A stretch of 64,000 nucleotides of DNA, from the NCBI RefSeq assembly GCF_035975855.1, contig NZ_CP109055.1, positions 7,068,001 through 7,132,000 on the forward strand, written 5' to 3'. The notes beneath the pieces are model-generated. The model worked only from the letters and a program-made list of their open reading frames with translations. It was not told where the DNA came from and ran no database searches. Positions within the stretch are counted from its first letter, which is position 1. Every line of letters begins with the position of its first letter. Shown piece by piece: positions 26,141 to 34,677 of this stretch. The translations under genes were made by a program, and so were the position numbers. Source of the DNA: Streptomyces sp. NBC_01304 (GTDB lineage Bacteria; Actinomycetota; Actinomycetes; Streptomycetales; Streptomycetaceae).

Positions 26141-27706
26141 TCAGTCGGACTCGGGCTCGGACTCGGACTCGGACTCGGGCTTCGGCTCCGACTTCGGCTC
26201 CAGCGCCTCGACCCGCGTGGTGAGCACCGCCACCTTGTCCGTCAGTGCCTGCACCTTCCGGGACAGCTGCAGCGCAAAGCCGATCACCGCGAGCGCCAGG
26301 GTCAGCCCGCCCGTGTAGTACAGCTGGACGCGGGTTTCCTCCTCGCGGGCCATCAGGACGAAGACCGTCGCCATGCCGGCCAGGGCCAGCCAGGTCAGAT
26401 ACGGGTAGGCCCACATCTTCACGACCAGCTTCTCGGGCGCCTCGCGCTCCAGCTTCTTGCGCATCCGCAGCTGGGCGGCGGCGATGAAGAACCAGACGAC
26501 CAGGATGATCGCGCCGATGATGTTGAGCAGCCAGGCGAAGAGGGTCTCCGGGTACCAGTAGCTCAGCAGGACGCAGACGAACCCGAAGACGCTGGAGACG
26601 AGCACCGCGATCCGCGGCACTCCGCCGGAGATCCTGCCGAGCGCCTTCGGTCCCTGGCCGCGCGCGACCAGCGAGCCGGCCATGCGCGACGCACCGTAGA
26701 TGTTGGCGTTCATCGCGGAGAGCAGGGCGATCAGGACGACGACGTTCATGATCTGGCCGGCGGCCGGCAGACCCAGGTGCTCCAGGGTGACGACGTACGA
26801 ACCCTTGTCGGGGTTGGGCAGTGCCGGGTTGTTCCAGGGGACCAGCGTCACGATCACGGCCATCGAGCCGACGTAGAAGATCGCGATCCGCCACATCGCC
26901 GTCTTCACGGCCTTCGCCACACCCTTGATCGGGTGCTCGGACTCGGCCGCGGCGATGGTGACCGTCTCCAGGCCGCCGTACGCGAACACGGAGGCGAGGA
27001 GGCCGATGATCAGGCCCTCGCTGCCGTTGGGGAAGAAGCCGCCGTTGCCGGTCAGGTTGGACAGGCCGGGGGCCTCGGTGTCGGGCAGGACGCCGGTGAT
27101 GGCGAGGATGCCGATGCCGAGGAAGAGGACGATCGCGCCGATCTTCAGCGCGGCGAACCAGAACTCGAACTCGCCGAAGTTCTTCACCGAGATCAGGTTG
27201 GTGACGCAGAAGAGCAGCATGAACAGGGCGACAAAGCCCCACTCGGGCACTGCCGGAAGCCAGCCGTGCGCGATCTTCGCGGCGCCGATCCCCTCAAGGC
27301 CGACGGCCACACAGAGCAGGAACCAGAACGACCACCCCGCGGTGAATCCGGCCCACGGCCCGATCGCCCGCTCGGCGTGCACCGAGAACGAACCCGAGGC
27401 CGGGTTGGCCGCCGACATCTCGCCGAGCATGCGCATCACGAGCATGACGAGGGCGCCGGATATCGCATAGGCGAGGATGATCGACGGACCCGCGGCGGAG
27501 ATCGCGGCGCCGGAGCCCACGAAGAGGCCGGCACCGATCACGCCGCCGAGGGCGATCATCGAAAGATGGCGCTGCTTGAGGCCGTTGTGCAGGGGCGAGC
27601 CGCCAGTGGCGGGGGAGCTGCCCGTGACAGGCGTGGCGGCGTCTGCGGGCGCCGCGGCCTTCTCGGGTGAGAGCGATGTCCGAGCCATGGTCGTGGGGGA
27701 GTCCAT
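26141..27706 (-). CDS. Amino acid permease (AAT family of APC), paralogue 1
   Basis: About 521 residues with twelve predicted membrane helices. The first helix carries [13 protein letters not shown], the substrate-backbone-binding loop of APC transporters, followed by the family text [20 protein letters not shown]. It should import an amino acid with protons. The N-terminal 50 residues are a disordered Ala/Pro/Ser leader. The C-terminal tail (about 490-521) has an unusual run of alternating Glu/Ser/Pro/Lys after a coiled-coil-like [18 protein letters not shown], not present in the other two permeases here. The start is uncertain: ATG at 27706, ATG at 27688 or GTG at 27748; none has a good Shine-Dalgarno sequence. 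Confidence 0.92.
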   Translation of the reverse strand: MDSPTTMARTSLSPEKAAAPADAATPVTGSSPATGGSPLHNGLKQRHLSMIALGGVIGAGLFVGSGAAISAAGPSIILAYAISGALVMLVMRMLGEMSAANPASGSFSVHAERAIGPWAGFTAGWSFWFLLCVAVGLEGIGAAKIAHGWLPAVPEWGFVALFMLLFCVTNLISVKNFGEFEFWFAALKIGAIVLFLGIGILAITGVLPDTEAPGLSNLTGNGGFFPNGSEGLIIGLLASVFAYGGLETVTIAAAESEHPIKGVAKAVKTAMWRIAIFYVGSMAVIVTLVPWNNPALPNPDKGSYVVTLEHLGLPAAGQIMNVVVLIALLSAMNANIYGASRMAGSLVARGQGPKALGRISGGVPRIAVLVSSVFGFVCVLLSYWYPETLFAWLLNIIGAIILVVWFFIAAAQLRMRKKLEREAPEKLVVKMWAYPYLTWLALAGMATVFVLMAREEETRVQLYYTGGLTLALAVIGFALQLSRKVQALTDKVAVLTTRVEALEPKSEPKPESESESEPESD

Positions 27707-27828
27707 TACTTGAGACGGCAAGAGCCCCGCCAGTCTGGGCTCCCGCACCGCTCAGCTGTAGACCCCGACCGTTATCCGGACAGTTTCTTTACACAGGGTC
27801 ATACGTTGGTCACGACTGCCGCGACGGG

Positions 27829-29241
27829 CTACTTGTGCCGCAACTCCCGGATCCCCGCCACCACCAGCACCGCGGCCGCCGCGCCCGCCGACCACAGGAG
27901 TTGGGGCCGCGCCGTGCTGTCGGTGAGCATCAGCCCGACCAGCGCGGCCATCCCGGCGAGCGCCGCCCAGGTCAGCCAGGGGAAGAGCCACATCTTCAGG
28001 ACGAGCCGCTCCGGCGCCTCGCGCTCGATGCGGCGCCGAAGGCGCAGCTGCGAGACGGCGATCAGCGCCCAGACGAAGATCAGCACCGCGCCGACCGCGT
28101 TGAGCATGTAGAGGAAGATCGAGTCGGGCCACTTGAGGTTGAGCACGACGGAGACGAAGCCGAAGGCCACCGACGCGAGCACGGCTCGCTGCGGCACCCC
28201 GCCGCGCGAGACCTTGAGCAGTGCCTTCGGCGCCTCGCCGCGCTCGGCGAGCGAGAAGACCATGCGGGACGAGCCGTACAGGTTGGCGTTGAGCGCCGAG
28301 AGCAGCGCCACGAACACCACGATGTTCATGATCGTGCCGGCTGCCGGGATGCCGATCGAGTCGAGGACGGTGACGTACGGGCTGAGTCCCGCCTTCTGCA
28401 TGGTCCAGGGCAGCACGGTCACGATGACCAGCATCGAACCGACGTAGAAGAAGAGGATCCGCCACACCGCGCTGCGCACCGCGCGGGACACCGAGCGGGC
28501 CGGGTCCTCGGACTCGGCGGCCGCGATCGTGACGACCTCCAGACCGCCGAAGGCGAAGACCACCGCGAGCACGCCGGAGATCACGCCCTCCCAACCGTTG
28601 GGCAGGAAGCCGCCGTCGCCGGAGAGATGGGTGAGGCCGACCGGGTCCGTGTCCGGCAGCACGCCGAAGATCGCGAGCGAGCCGAGCACCAGGAACAGCA
28701 CGATCGCGCCGACCTTGAGGGCCGCGAACCAGAACTCGAACTCGCCGAAGTTGCGCACCGCGGCCAGGTTCGACGCGGTGAAGACCACCATGAAGATCAG
28801 CACCCAGGTCCACTGCGGGACCGCGGGTGCCCAGCTGTTCGCGATCTGCGCGGCCGCGGTCGCCTCGACGGCGAGCACCACCACGAGCAGGAACCAGTAG
28901 AGCCAGCCCGCACTGAACCCGGCCCAGCGCCCGATGGCGCGCTCGGCGTGCACGGAGAACGAACCCGAGGCGGGCATCGCGGCGGACATCTCGCCGAGCA
29001 TCCGCATCACCAGCATCGCGAGCACACCCGCGATCAGGTATGAGAGGACGATGCCCGGGCCCGCGACCGCGATCCCGGCACCCGAGCCGACGAACAGCCC
29101 CGCACCGATCACCCCGCCCAGGCCGAGCATGGTCAGGTGCCGCTGCTTGAGCCCGGTGGAGAGGGGCTCGGAACCGGGGTCGAGGCCCGGGGTCGCCTTG
29201 GGCGCGGCGGCGTCGGGGGCGTCTTGCGAGGTGGGGGGCAT
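27829..29241 (-). CDS. Amino acid permease (AAT family of APC), paralogue 2
   Basis: 470 residues with twelve helices. It has [20 protein letters not shown] in helix 1 and [20 protein letters not shown] just after helix 2. It is clearly a close relative of paralogue 1, 122 bases downstream on the same strand, so a tandem duplication is likely. It lacks paralogue 1's charged C-terminal tail. A direct repeat GAGCGATCT x2 lies 20-40 bases upstream of its ATG and could be an operator. The specific amino acid is not readable from sequence. Confidence 0.92.
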   Translation of the reverse strand: MPPTSQDAPDAAAPKATPGLDPGSEPLSTGLKQRHLTMLGLGGVIGAGLFVGSGAGIAVAGPGIVLSYLIAGVLAMLVMRMLGEMSAAMPASGSFSVHAERAIGRWAGFSAGWLYWFLLVVVLAVEATAAAQIANSWAPAVPQWTWVLIFMVVFTASNLAAVRNFGEFEFWFAALKVGAIVLFLVLGSLAIFGVLPDTDPVGLTHLSGDGGFLPNGWEGVISGVLAVVFAFGGLEVVTIAAAESEDPARSVSRAVRSAVWRILFFYVGSMLVIVTVLPWTMQKAGLSPYVTVLDSIGIPAAGTIMNIVVFVALLSALNANLYGSSRMVFSLAERGEAPKALLKVSRGGVPQRAVLASVAFGFVSVVLNLKWPDSIFLYMLNAVGAVLIFVWALIAVSQLRLRRRIEREAPERLVLKMWLFPWLTWAALAGMAALVGLMLTDSTARPQLLWSAGAAAAVLVVAGIRELRHK

Positions 29242-29260
29242 GGTGGGGTGCGTACTCTCT

Positions 29261-29278
29261 GAGCGATCTGAGCGATCT
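29261..29278. promoter_or_regulatory. GAGCGATCT direct repeat upstream of permease 2
   Basis: Two perfect, adjacent 9-bp copies of GAGCGATCT lie 20 bases before the permease start, within what should be its 5' leader or promoter. They could bind a regulator or be chance. Confidence 0.3.
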
Positions 29279-29356
29279 CAGTGATTTGGCGGGACCCCAC
29301 AGTCTCTCCCGGCACCCTGCATCTACGCAAAAAGGACACCGACCGCCCGGACCTCA

Positions 29357-29370
29357 GTGACGAGCGTCAC
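29357..29370. promoter_or_regulatory. GTGACG-AG-CGTCAC palindrome
   Basis: Perfect 6-bp arms in the 276-bp divergent region between permease 2 and bioY. The compact spacing suits a helix-turn-helix dimer. I cannot assign it to a known regulator. Confidence 0.3.
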
Positions 29371-29455
29371 GCCTGCCGATTGTGTGCGGGGGCCTCTTTG
29401 TATGGACCTCACCAAGGTCCCAACCCCCGCTTTGTCGGCGGCTGATGGTGATCGC

Positions 29456-29477
29456 GCGTTAACACCTGGGTTAGCGT
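29456..29477. promoter_or_regulatory. Imperfect palindrome before bioY
   Basis: GCGTTAAC and GTTAGCGT match at six of eight positions around a six-base spacer, 40 bases upstream of the bioY ATG. Biotin transporter genes in actinobacteria are usually repressed by a biotin-sensing regulator (BioQ or BirA), so this is a reasonable operator candidate. It may also overlap the promoter. Confidence 0.4.
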
Positions 29478-29517
29478 CACCGATGTCCCGTCCTGCCTAG
29501 CTTCGCCCGGAGTCCCC

Positions 29518-30099
29518 ATGGCCACCGCTGCCGTCACCGCCCGCCCCGGGCAGGTCCTCGCCGACCTGCTGCCCGCCTCCCGTACCCGCGACATCGCGCT
29601 CGTGGTGGGCGGCGCGGCCCTCACCGGCGCCGCGGCCCAGCTCGTGGTCCCGGTCCCCGGCTCCCCGGTCCCGGTCACCGGCCAGACCTTCGCCGCCCTC
29701 CTGGTCGGCACCGCGCTCGGCACCAAGCGGGGCTTCGCCTCGCTCGCCGTGTACGCGCTGGTCGGCGCGGCCGGCGTGCCGTGGTTCCAGGGCGGCACGT
29801 CCGGCTGGGGCGGCGCCTCCTTCGGCTACGTCCTCGGGATGCTGCTCGCCGCGACGATGGTGGGCGAGCTGGCCCGCCGCGGCGGCGACCGCTCGGTGCT
29901 GCGCATGGCGGGCACGATGGTGCTCGGCTCCGCGGTCATCTACGCGGTGGGCGTGCCGTGGCTGATGGCGTCGACGGGGATGAACCTGAGCGCGGCGGTG
30001 GCCGCGGGGCTCGTACCGTTCCTGATCGGCGACGGCCTCAAGGCCGCGCTGGCGATGGGGGCACTTCCCGCGGCCTGGAAGCTCGTCGGCCGCCGCTAG
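29518..30099 (+). CDS. bioY: Biotin transporter substrate-binding subunit
   Basis: 193 residues with six predicted helices. This is the S component of an ECF-type vitamin transporter and binds biotin in the membrane. Family signatures are PVPGSPVPVTGQTFAALLVG, GTKRGFASLAVYALVGAAGVP and the C-terminal GLVPFLIGDGLKAALA. The energy-coupling EcfA/EcfT genes are absent nearby, so it is a solitary BioY that works alone or with distant ECF modules. The last codons overlap the stop of the convergent FAD oxidoreductase gene in a shared CTAG. Confidence 0.95.
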   Translation: MATAAVTARPGQVLADLLPASRTRDIALVVGGAALTGAAAQLVVPVPGSPVPVTGQTFAALLVGTALGTKRGFASLAVYALVGAAGVPWFQGGTSGWGGASFGYVLGMLLAATMVGELARRGGDRSVLRMAGTMVLGSAVIYAVGVPWLMASTGMNLSAAVAAGLVPFLIGDGLKAALAMGALPAAWKLVGRR

Positions 30100-31433
30100 T
30101 CCACCTTGGGCCGCACGTTGTAGTTGTGGCGGAAGGTGTTGGCCGGGTCGTACGCGGCCTTCACCTCCGCCAGCCGCCGCAGCGTCTCCGGCTCGTACGC
30201 GTCCCGGACCACCTCTTCGCCGAACTCGCCGAAGAGGTGGTTCAGGTTTCGCCCCAACTTCCTTTCCTGGAGCGGCTCCAGCACCCTCCCGTGCGCGGCC
30301 CGAGCCGTCCCCCGGTCCACCTCGAAGAGCGCCGACAGCACGGTCACCAGCCAGTGCGCCCCCCGATGCCCCACCGCGTTCGGCACCTTCGCCTCGCGCG
30401 CCAGCGCCCCGCCCAGGTGCTTCACCTGGACGACCGCGCCCCGGGCGTCCGGCCCGGTCAGTGCGCGCAAGGCGGCCGCGTCCACCGCGTCGACCAGCAG
30501 GTTGTCCCCGTCATAGGGATGGGGCGCGGGCGGGTCGCTGTGGATGGTGTGGCTCTCGGTGTACGGCATCGTCCGCAGGTCGTCGACGAGCGGCGGCGTC
30601 ACCTCCCGTAGCGGCGCCACAAGGCGCTCGCCCTCCTCGGCGGACCCGGTGAAGGCGATCCGCACCGTCAGGACGTACCGCCCCCGGAACGCCTCGGGCG
30701 CGAACGGCGCGTCCGGCCAGGCCATCAGCGCCGCCGAACTGGTCAGCTCCTCGGGCGCGTTCTCCGCCCACGCCACATACGCGGCAAGCGCGCGCTCCAC
30801 CTGCTCGTCGGCGAAGGCGAGGATCCCGCCGTACACGGTCGCCAGCGGCATCAGATCGAATTCCACGGCGGTGACGACGCCGAAGTTGCCCCCGCCACCC
30901 CGCACGGCCCAGAACAGCTCGGGCTCGCGCTCCGCGTCCACCTGTCGCAGCGCACCGTCGGCCGTCACGATGTCGAAGCCCCGGACATGGTCGGCGGCGT
31001 ACCCGAACTGCCGCCCCAGGATGCCGAGTCCGCCTCCGGTGAGATAGCCGACGACACCGACACCGGGCGCGGATCCATTGACCGGGGCGAGGCCGTGCGG
31101 TGCGCCGGCCGCGATCACCTCGGCCCAGGTCACCCCGGCACCGGCGCGCGCGGTGCGCCGGTCGGCGTCGATGGTGAGGTCCTTCAGCCGCCGGGTGGAG
31201 ATGAGCACGCCGCTGTTGGTGGCGGCGGACAGCCCGTGCCCCGTGGACTGCACGGCGACGCTCAGCCCGTTCTCCCGGGCGTACGCCACCCCGGCACGCA
31301 CCTCGTCGGCGGTCTCGGCGGCGACGACGAGCGCGGGCCGGTGGGCGTAGGCGGCCTGGAAGCCGGAGCGTTCTTCGTCGTAGCCGGTGTCCTGGGCGCT
31401 GAGGACGTTCTTCAACGGGTTCTGTGTGGTCAT
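30096..31433 (-). CDS. FAD-linked oxidoreductase (BBE family)
   Basis: 445 residues, cytoplasmic. The PCMH-type FAD domain has VQSTGHGLS, whose His is the usual covalent flavin attachment point, and GYLTGGGLGILGRQFG. In bicovalent members a Cys precedes this glycine stretch; here the text is NGSAPGVGVVGY, so only the His link is expected. The C-terminal BBE segment DPANTFRHNYNVRP is present. Such enzymes oxidise alcohols, sugars or alkaloid-like substrates. ATG at 31433 is chosen for homology; the frame is open 28 codons further. A small inverted repeat, TGAC...GTCA, lies just upstream. Confidence 0.9.
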   Translation of the reverse strand: MTTQNPLKNVLSAQDTGYDEERSGFQAAYAHRPALVVAAETADEVRAGVAYARENGLSVAVQSTGHGLSAATNSGVLISTRRLKDLTIDADRRTARAGAGVTWAEVIAAGAPHGLAPVNGSAPGVGVVGYLTGGGLGILGRQFGYAADHVRGFDIVTADGALRQVDAEREPELFWAVRGGGGNFGVVTAVEFDLMPLATVYGGILAFADEQVERALAAYVAWAENAPEELTSSAALMAWPDAPFAPEAFRGRYVLTVRIAFTGSAEEGERLVAPLREVTPPLVDDLRTMPYTESHTIHSDPPAPHPYDGDNLLVDAVDAAALRALTGPDARGAVVQVKHLGGALAREAKVPNAVGHRGAHWLVTVLSALFEVDRGTARAAHGRVLEPLQERKLGRNLNHLFGEFGEEVVRDAYEPETLRRLAEVKAAYDPANTFRHNYNVRPKVD

Positions 31434-31555
31434 GGGGACACCGTCCCCGAATAACCTGACATCCGCCGTCAGCATTTCTGCCGACGTTCCCGTCAACACG
31501 GCAGCGGGCGGCGGCAACCGTCATGGTCGCCACCGCCCGCCGGCCGAGCGGAACG

Positions 31556-33031
31556 TCAGGCCCCGACGCGCCTGCGCCGAGCCCAGACCCACTCACGTAC
31601 GACAGCAATGCCGAGCACCAACGCGGCCACGAGCAGCGAAAGCAGCACCTGCTCCCGCCCCGCGTCATCGAACAGCATGTACACGAGCACGAACGAAATC
31701 GCCGCGATGGTCACCCAGGTGAGCACCGGGAAGAGCCACATCTTCACGACGAGCTTCTCCGGCGACTCGCGCTGGATGATCCCGCGCATCTTCAGCTGCG
31801 TGAAGCAGATCACCAGCCACACGAACAACGCCACCGCGCCCGACGAGTTCAGCAGGAACGCGAACACGGTCTTGGGCCACATGTAGTTGAAGAAGACGGC
31901 GACGAACCCGAAGACGACAGAAGCGAGGATCGCGGTCCGCGGCACCCCACTGCCATCGGTCCGCCCGAACGCCCGCGGCGCGTCCCCGCGCTTGCCGAGC
32001 GAGAAGGCCATGCGCGAGGCCGTGTACAGCCCCGAGTTGAGGCAGGAGAGCACGGCCGTCAGGACGATCACGTTCATGACCTGCCCGGCGTGCGGAATCC
32101 CGATGGAGTTCAGCGCGGCGACGTACGAGCCGTCCTTCTCGATCGACTTGTCGTTCCACGGCAGCAGCGTCAGCACGACGAAGATCGAACCGAGATAGAA
32201 GACACCGATGCGCCAGATCACGCTGTTGGTGGCCTTGGTGACCGCGCGCTGCGGGTCCTCGGACTCACCGGCGGCGAGCGTGACGATCTCGCTGCCCATG
32301 AACGAGAACACGACCATGAGCACACCCGTGAGGATGGAGCCGGCGCCGTTCGGCATGAAGCCGTGGGTGTCCGTCAGATGCGCGAAGCCCGCGCCGGGGT
32401 TGTCGGAGCCGGGCAGGATGCCGAACACGGCGAGCAGCCCGATGATCACGAAGCCGCCGATCGCGACGACCTTGATCCCGGCGAACCAGAACTCGAACTC
32501 ACCGTACGAGGAGACGGAGACGAGGTTCGTCGCGGTGAGCACCACCATCACGATGAGCGCCCAGCCCCACTGCGGGATCGCCGGTATCCAGCCCTCCAGG
32601 ATCACCGCACCCGCGGTCGCCTCGACGGCGAGCACCACGACCCAGAAGAACCAGTACAGCCAGCCGATGGAGAACCCGGCCCAGCGGCCCAGCGCCCGGT
32701 CCGCGTACTCGGAGAACGACCCGGAGGCCGGGTTGGCGGCGGCCATCTCACCGAGCATCCGCATCACGAGGACGACCATCGTGCCGACGATCGCGTACGA
32801 CAGCAGGATGGCGGGCCCGGCGGCGGCGATGCCGGAACCGGAGCCGACGAACAGCCCCGCCCCGATCACGCCACCGATGGCGATCATCGACAGATGACGG
32901 TTCTTGAGCCCGGCCTTCAGCTCGTCGCCGCCGCCGGTGACGGGGGCTTCGACGGTGCCGGGGGTGTTACCAGGATTCCCAGGAGCAGCGGGACGCCTGT
33001 CTTCCTTCGCAAGGTGCGGTTGCGAGGTCAT
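31556..33031 (-). CDS. Amino acid permease (AAT family of APC), paralogue 3
   Basis: 491 residues with twelve helices. Helix 1 has [20 protein letters not shown], and [20 protein letters not shown] follows helix 2. It resembles GABA/proline-type permeases (GabP, AnsP) somewhat more than the two paralogues at 26-29 kb. The N-terminal 40 residues are disordered. AAGGA lies seven bases upstream of the ATG. It is divergent from rpiB, with a gap of about 150 bases. Confidence 0.93.
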   Translation of the reverse strand: MTSQPHLAKEDRRPAAPGNPGNTPGTVEAPVTGGGDELKAGLKNRHLSMIAIGGVIGAGLFVGSGSGIAAAGPAILLSYAIVGTMVVLVMRMLGEMAAANPASGSFSEYADRALGRWAGFSIGWLYWFFWVVVLAVEATAGAVILEGWIPAIPQWGWALIVMVVLTATNLVSVSSYGEFEFWFAGIKVVAIGGFVIIGLLAVFGILPGSDNPGAGFAHLTDTHGFMPNGAGSILTGVLMVVFSFMGSEIVTLAAGESEDPQRAVTKATNSVIWRIGVFYLGSIFVVLTLLPWNDKSIEKDGSYVAALNSIGIPHAGQVMNVIVLTAVLSCLNSGLYTASRMAFSLGKRGDAPRAFGRTDGSGVPRTAILASVVFGFVAVFFNYMWPKTVFAFLLNSSGAVALFVWLVICFTQLKMRGIIQRESPEKLVVKMWLFPVLTWVTIAAISFVLVYMLFDDAGREQVLLSLLVAALVLGIAVVREWVWARRRRVGA

Positions 33032-33182
33032 GGACAGATCCTTAAGTTCTCGGATGACGAGCCCAAGCATTCAACCCATACGAAGGCCAGGGACGGAAGG
33101 CCTGATTCCGGATCGTTGCAGAAGGACCAAGGTCCCGACCCGGCCGCGCCTACCCCGCCCGTCACGTGCCACACTCGGTGCC

Positions 33183-33668
33183 ATGCGCGTGTATCTCGGC
33201 TCCGACCATGCCGGTTATGAACTCAAGAACCACCTCGTCGAGTGGCTCAAGGCCCAGGGCCACGAGCCCGTCGACTGCGGTCCGCACATCTACGACGCCC
33301 AGGACGACTACCCGCCGTTCTGCCTCCGTGCCGCCGAGGGAACGGCCGCGGACGCGGACGCGCTCGGCATCGTGATCGGCGGCTCGGGCAATGGTGAGCA
33401 GATCGCGGCGAACAAGGTGAAGGGCGTGCGGGCCGCTCTCGCGTGGAGCGAGCAGACGGCCGCGCTCGGCCGCGAGCACAACGACGCCAACGTGATCTCC
33501 ATCGGTGGGCGGATGCACACCCAGGAAGAGGCCACGAAGTTCGTCGAGATCTTCCTCGCGACGCCGTACTCCGGTGAGGAGCGCCACACCCGCCGCATCG
33601 AGATGCTCTCGGCGTACGAGACGACGGGCGAGCTTCCCCCGATCCCGGCGCACCACCCGCAGGCGTAG
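33183..33668 (+). CDS. rpiB: Ribose-5-phosphate isomerase B
   Basis: 161 residues. It interconverts ribose-5-phosphate and ribulose-5-phosphate in the non-oxidative pentose phosphate pathway. The family start MRVYLGSDHAGYELKNHL carries the phosphate-binding Asp-His. The anion-hole motif GSGNGEQIAANK is near 68-79. The base is probably Glu, as in mycobacterial RpiB, because the E. coli-type Cys is replaced in VIGGSGNGEQ. The ATG is the start with homology. Repeat copy 5 follows directly. Confidence 0.96.
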   Translation: MRVYLGSDHAGYELKNHLVEWLKAQGHEPVDCGPHIYDAQDDYPPFCLRAAEGTAADADALGIVIGGSGNGEQIAANKVKGVRAALAWSEQTAALGREHNDANVISIGGRMHTQEEATKFVEIFLATPYSGEERHTRRIEMLSAYETTGELPPIPAHHPQA

Positions 33669-33672
33669 GAAC

Positions 33673-33823
33673 TTTTCCCCACCCCGCCCCTTCCCGTAAG
33701 GCTGCCGCCGGCTTCAGAAGACTGTCCTCAAACGCCGGACGGGCTGATTTATCAGCCCGTCCGGCGTTTGAGGCCCGCGGCGAAGCCGCAAGTGTCACTG
33801 CCGGGAAGGGGCGGGGTGGGGAA
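33673..33823. repeat. Nested palindromic repeat element, copy 5
   Basis: The outer arms are as in copy 1. The inner arms are TCCTCAAACGCCGGAC and GTCCGGCGTTTGAGG, the same AA/TT type as copy 2, with the final A of the right arm lost. It separates rpiB from nei. The right outer arm ends 23 bases before the nei start. Confidence 0.9.
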
Positions 33824-33846
33824 TCAAAAACGGAGGACCGAACACC

Positions 33847-34677
33847 GTGCCCGAGGGTCACACCATCCACCGGCTCGCAGCCGACCACCGCGAGCGGTTC
33901 GAGGGCACCCGCCTCAGGGTGACCAGCCCGCAGGGCAAGTTCTCCGACGGCGCGGCCCTGCTCGACGGCCAGGTCATGGAGAGCGCCGAGGCCCACGGCA
34001 AGCACCTGTTCCTCAGCTTCGGCCCGGTGGGCCACGTACACATCCACCTCGGCCTCTTCGGCAAGCTCGGCTTCGGGGACGCCCCCGCACCCCCGCCCAC
34101 CGACACGGTCCGCCTCCGCCTCCTGAACGACATCGCGTACGCGGACCTGCGGGGCCCCACCACCTGCGCCCTCGTCACGGCAGAGGAAAAGCAGGCGATA
34201 CACGACCGCCTGGGCCCCGACCCGCTCAGGGACGGCGACGACCCGGGCAAGGCCTACGCCCGCATCGCCCGCTCCCGCACCACCATCGCCGCACTGCTCA
34301 TGGACCAGAAGGTCATCGCCGGAGTCGGCAACGTCTACCGCGCCGAAGTCCTCTTCCGGCACCGCATCGACCCGTACCGCCTCGGCAAGGACGTCACCCG
34401 CAAGCAATGGGACGCGATGTGGACGGACCTGGTGGAGCTGATGCGCGAGGGCGTACGCAACAACCGCATCGACACCGTGCGCCCCGAGCACACCCCGGAG
34501 GCGATGGGCCGTCCGCCCCGCGTGGACGACCACGGCGGCGAGGTGTACGTGTATCGCAGGGCCACACAGGCCTGCCACATCTGTGGCGGCGAGATCCGCA
34601 CCGCCGATCTCGCCGCCCGCAACCTCTTCTGGTGCCCCAAGTGCCAGCGCCCGAAGAGGACGCGCAAGACCGTCTAG
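33847..34677 (+). CDS. nei: Formamidopyrimidine-DNA glycosylase / endonuclease VIII family
   Basis: 276 residues. Base excision repair enzyme with AP-lyase activity. After Met removal, Pro2 is the nucleophile and Glu3 the acid (GTG-initiated MPEGHTIHR). The helix-two-turn-helix lies in the middle (LLMDQKVIAGVGNVYRAEVL, about 145-165). A C-terminal zinc finger, C-x2-C (CHICGG) plus C-x2-C (WCPKCQRP), completes it. MPEGHTIHR favours the Nei/Nei2 branch, which removes oxidised pyrimidines, over MutM (MPELPEVE). The stop shares CTAG with the convergent acetyltransferase gene. Confidence 0.94.
   Translation: MPEGHTIHRLAADHRERFEGTRLRVTSPQGKFSDGAALLDGQVMESAEAHGKHLFLSFGPVGHVHIHLGLFGKLGFGDAPAPPPTDTVRLRLLNDIAYADLRGPTTCALVTAEEKQAIHDRLGPDPLRDGDDPGKAYARIARSRTTIAALLMDQKVIAGVGNVYRAEVLFRHRIDPYRLGKDVTRKQWDAMWTDLVELMREGVRNNRIDTVRPEHTPEAMGRPPRVDDHGGEVYVYRRATQACHICGGEIRTADLAARNLFWCPKCQRPKRTRKTV

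Noticed and set aside
26129..29043. His/Asp/Glu-rich plus-strand frames opposite the two permeases
   Set aside because: The composition is the mirror image of membrane-helix codons, not a real protein.
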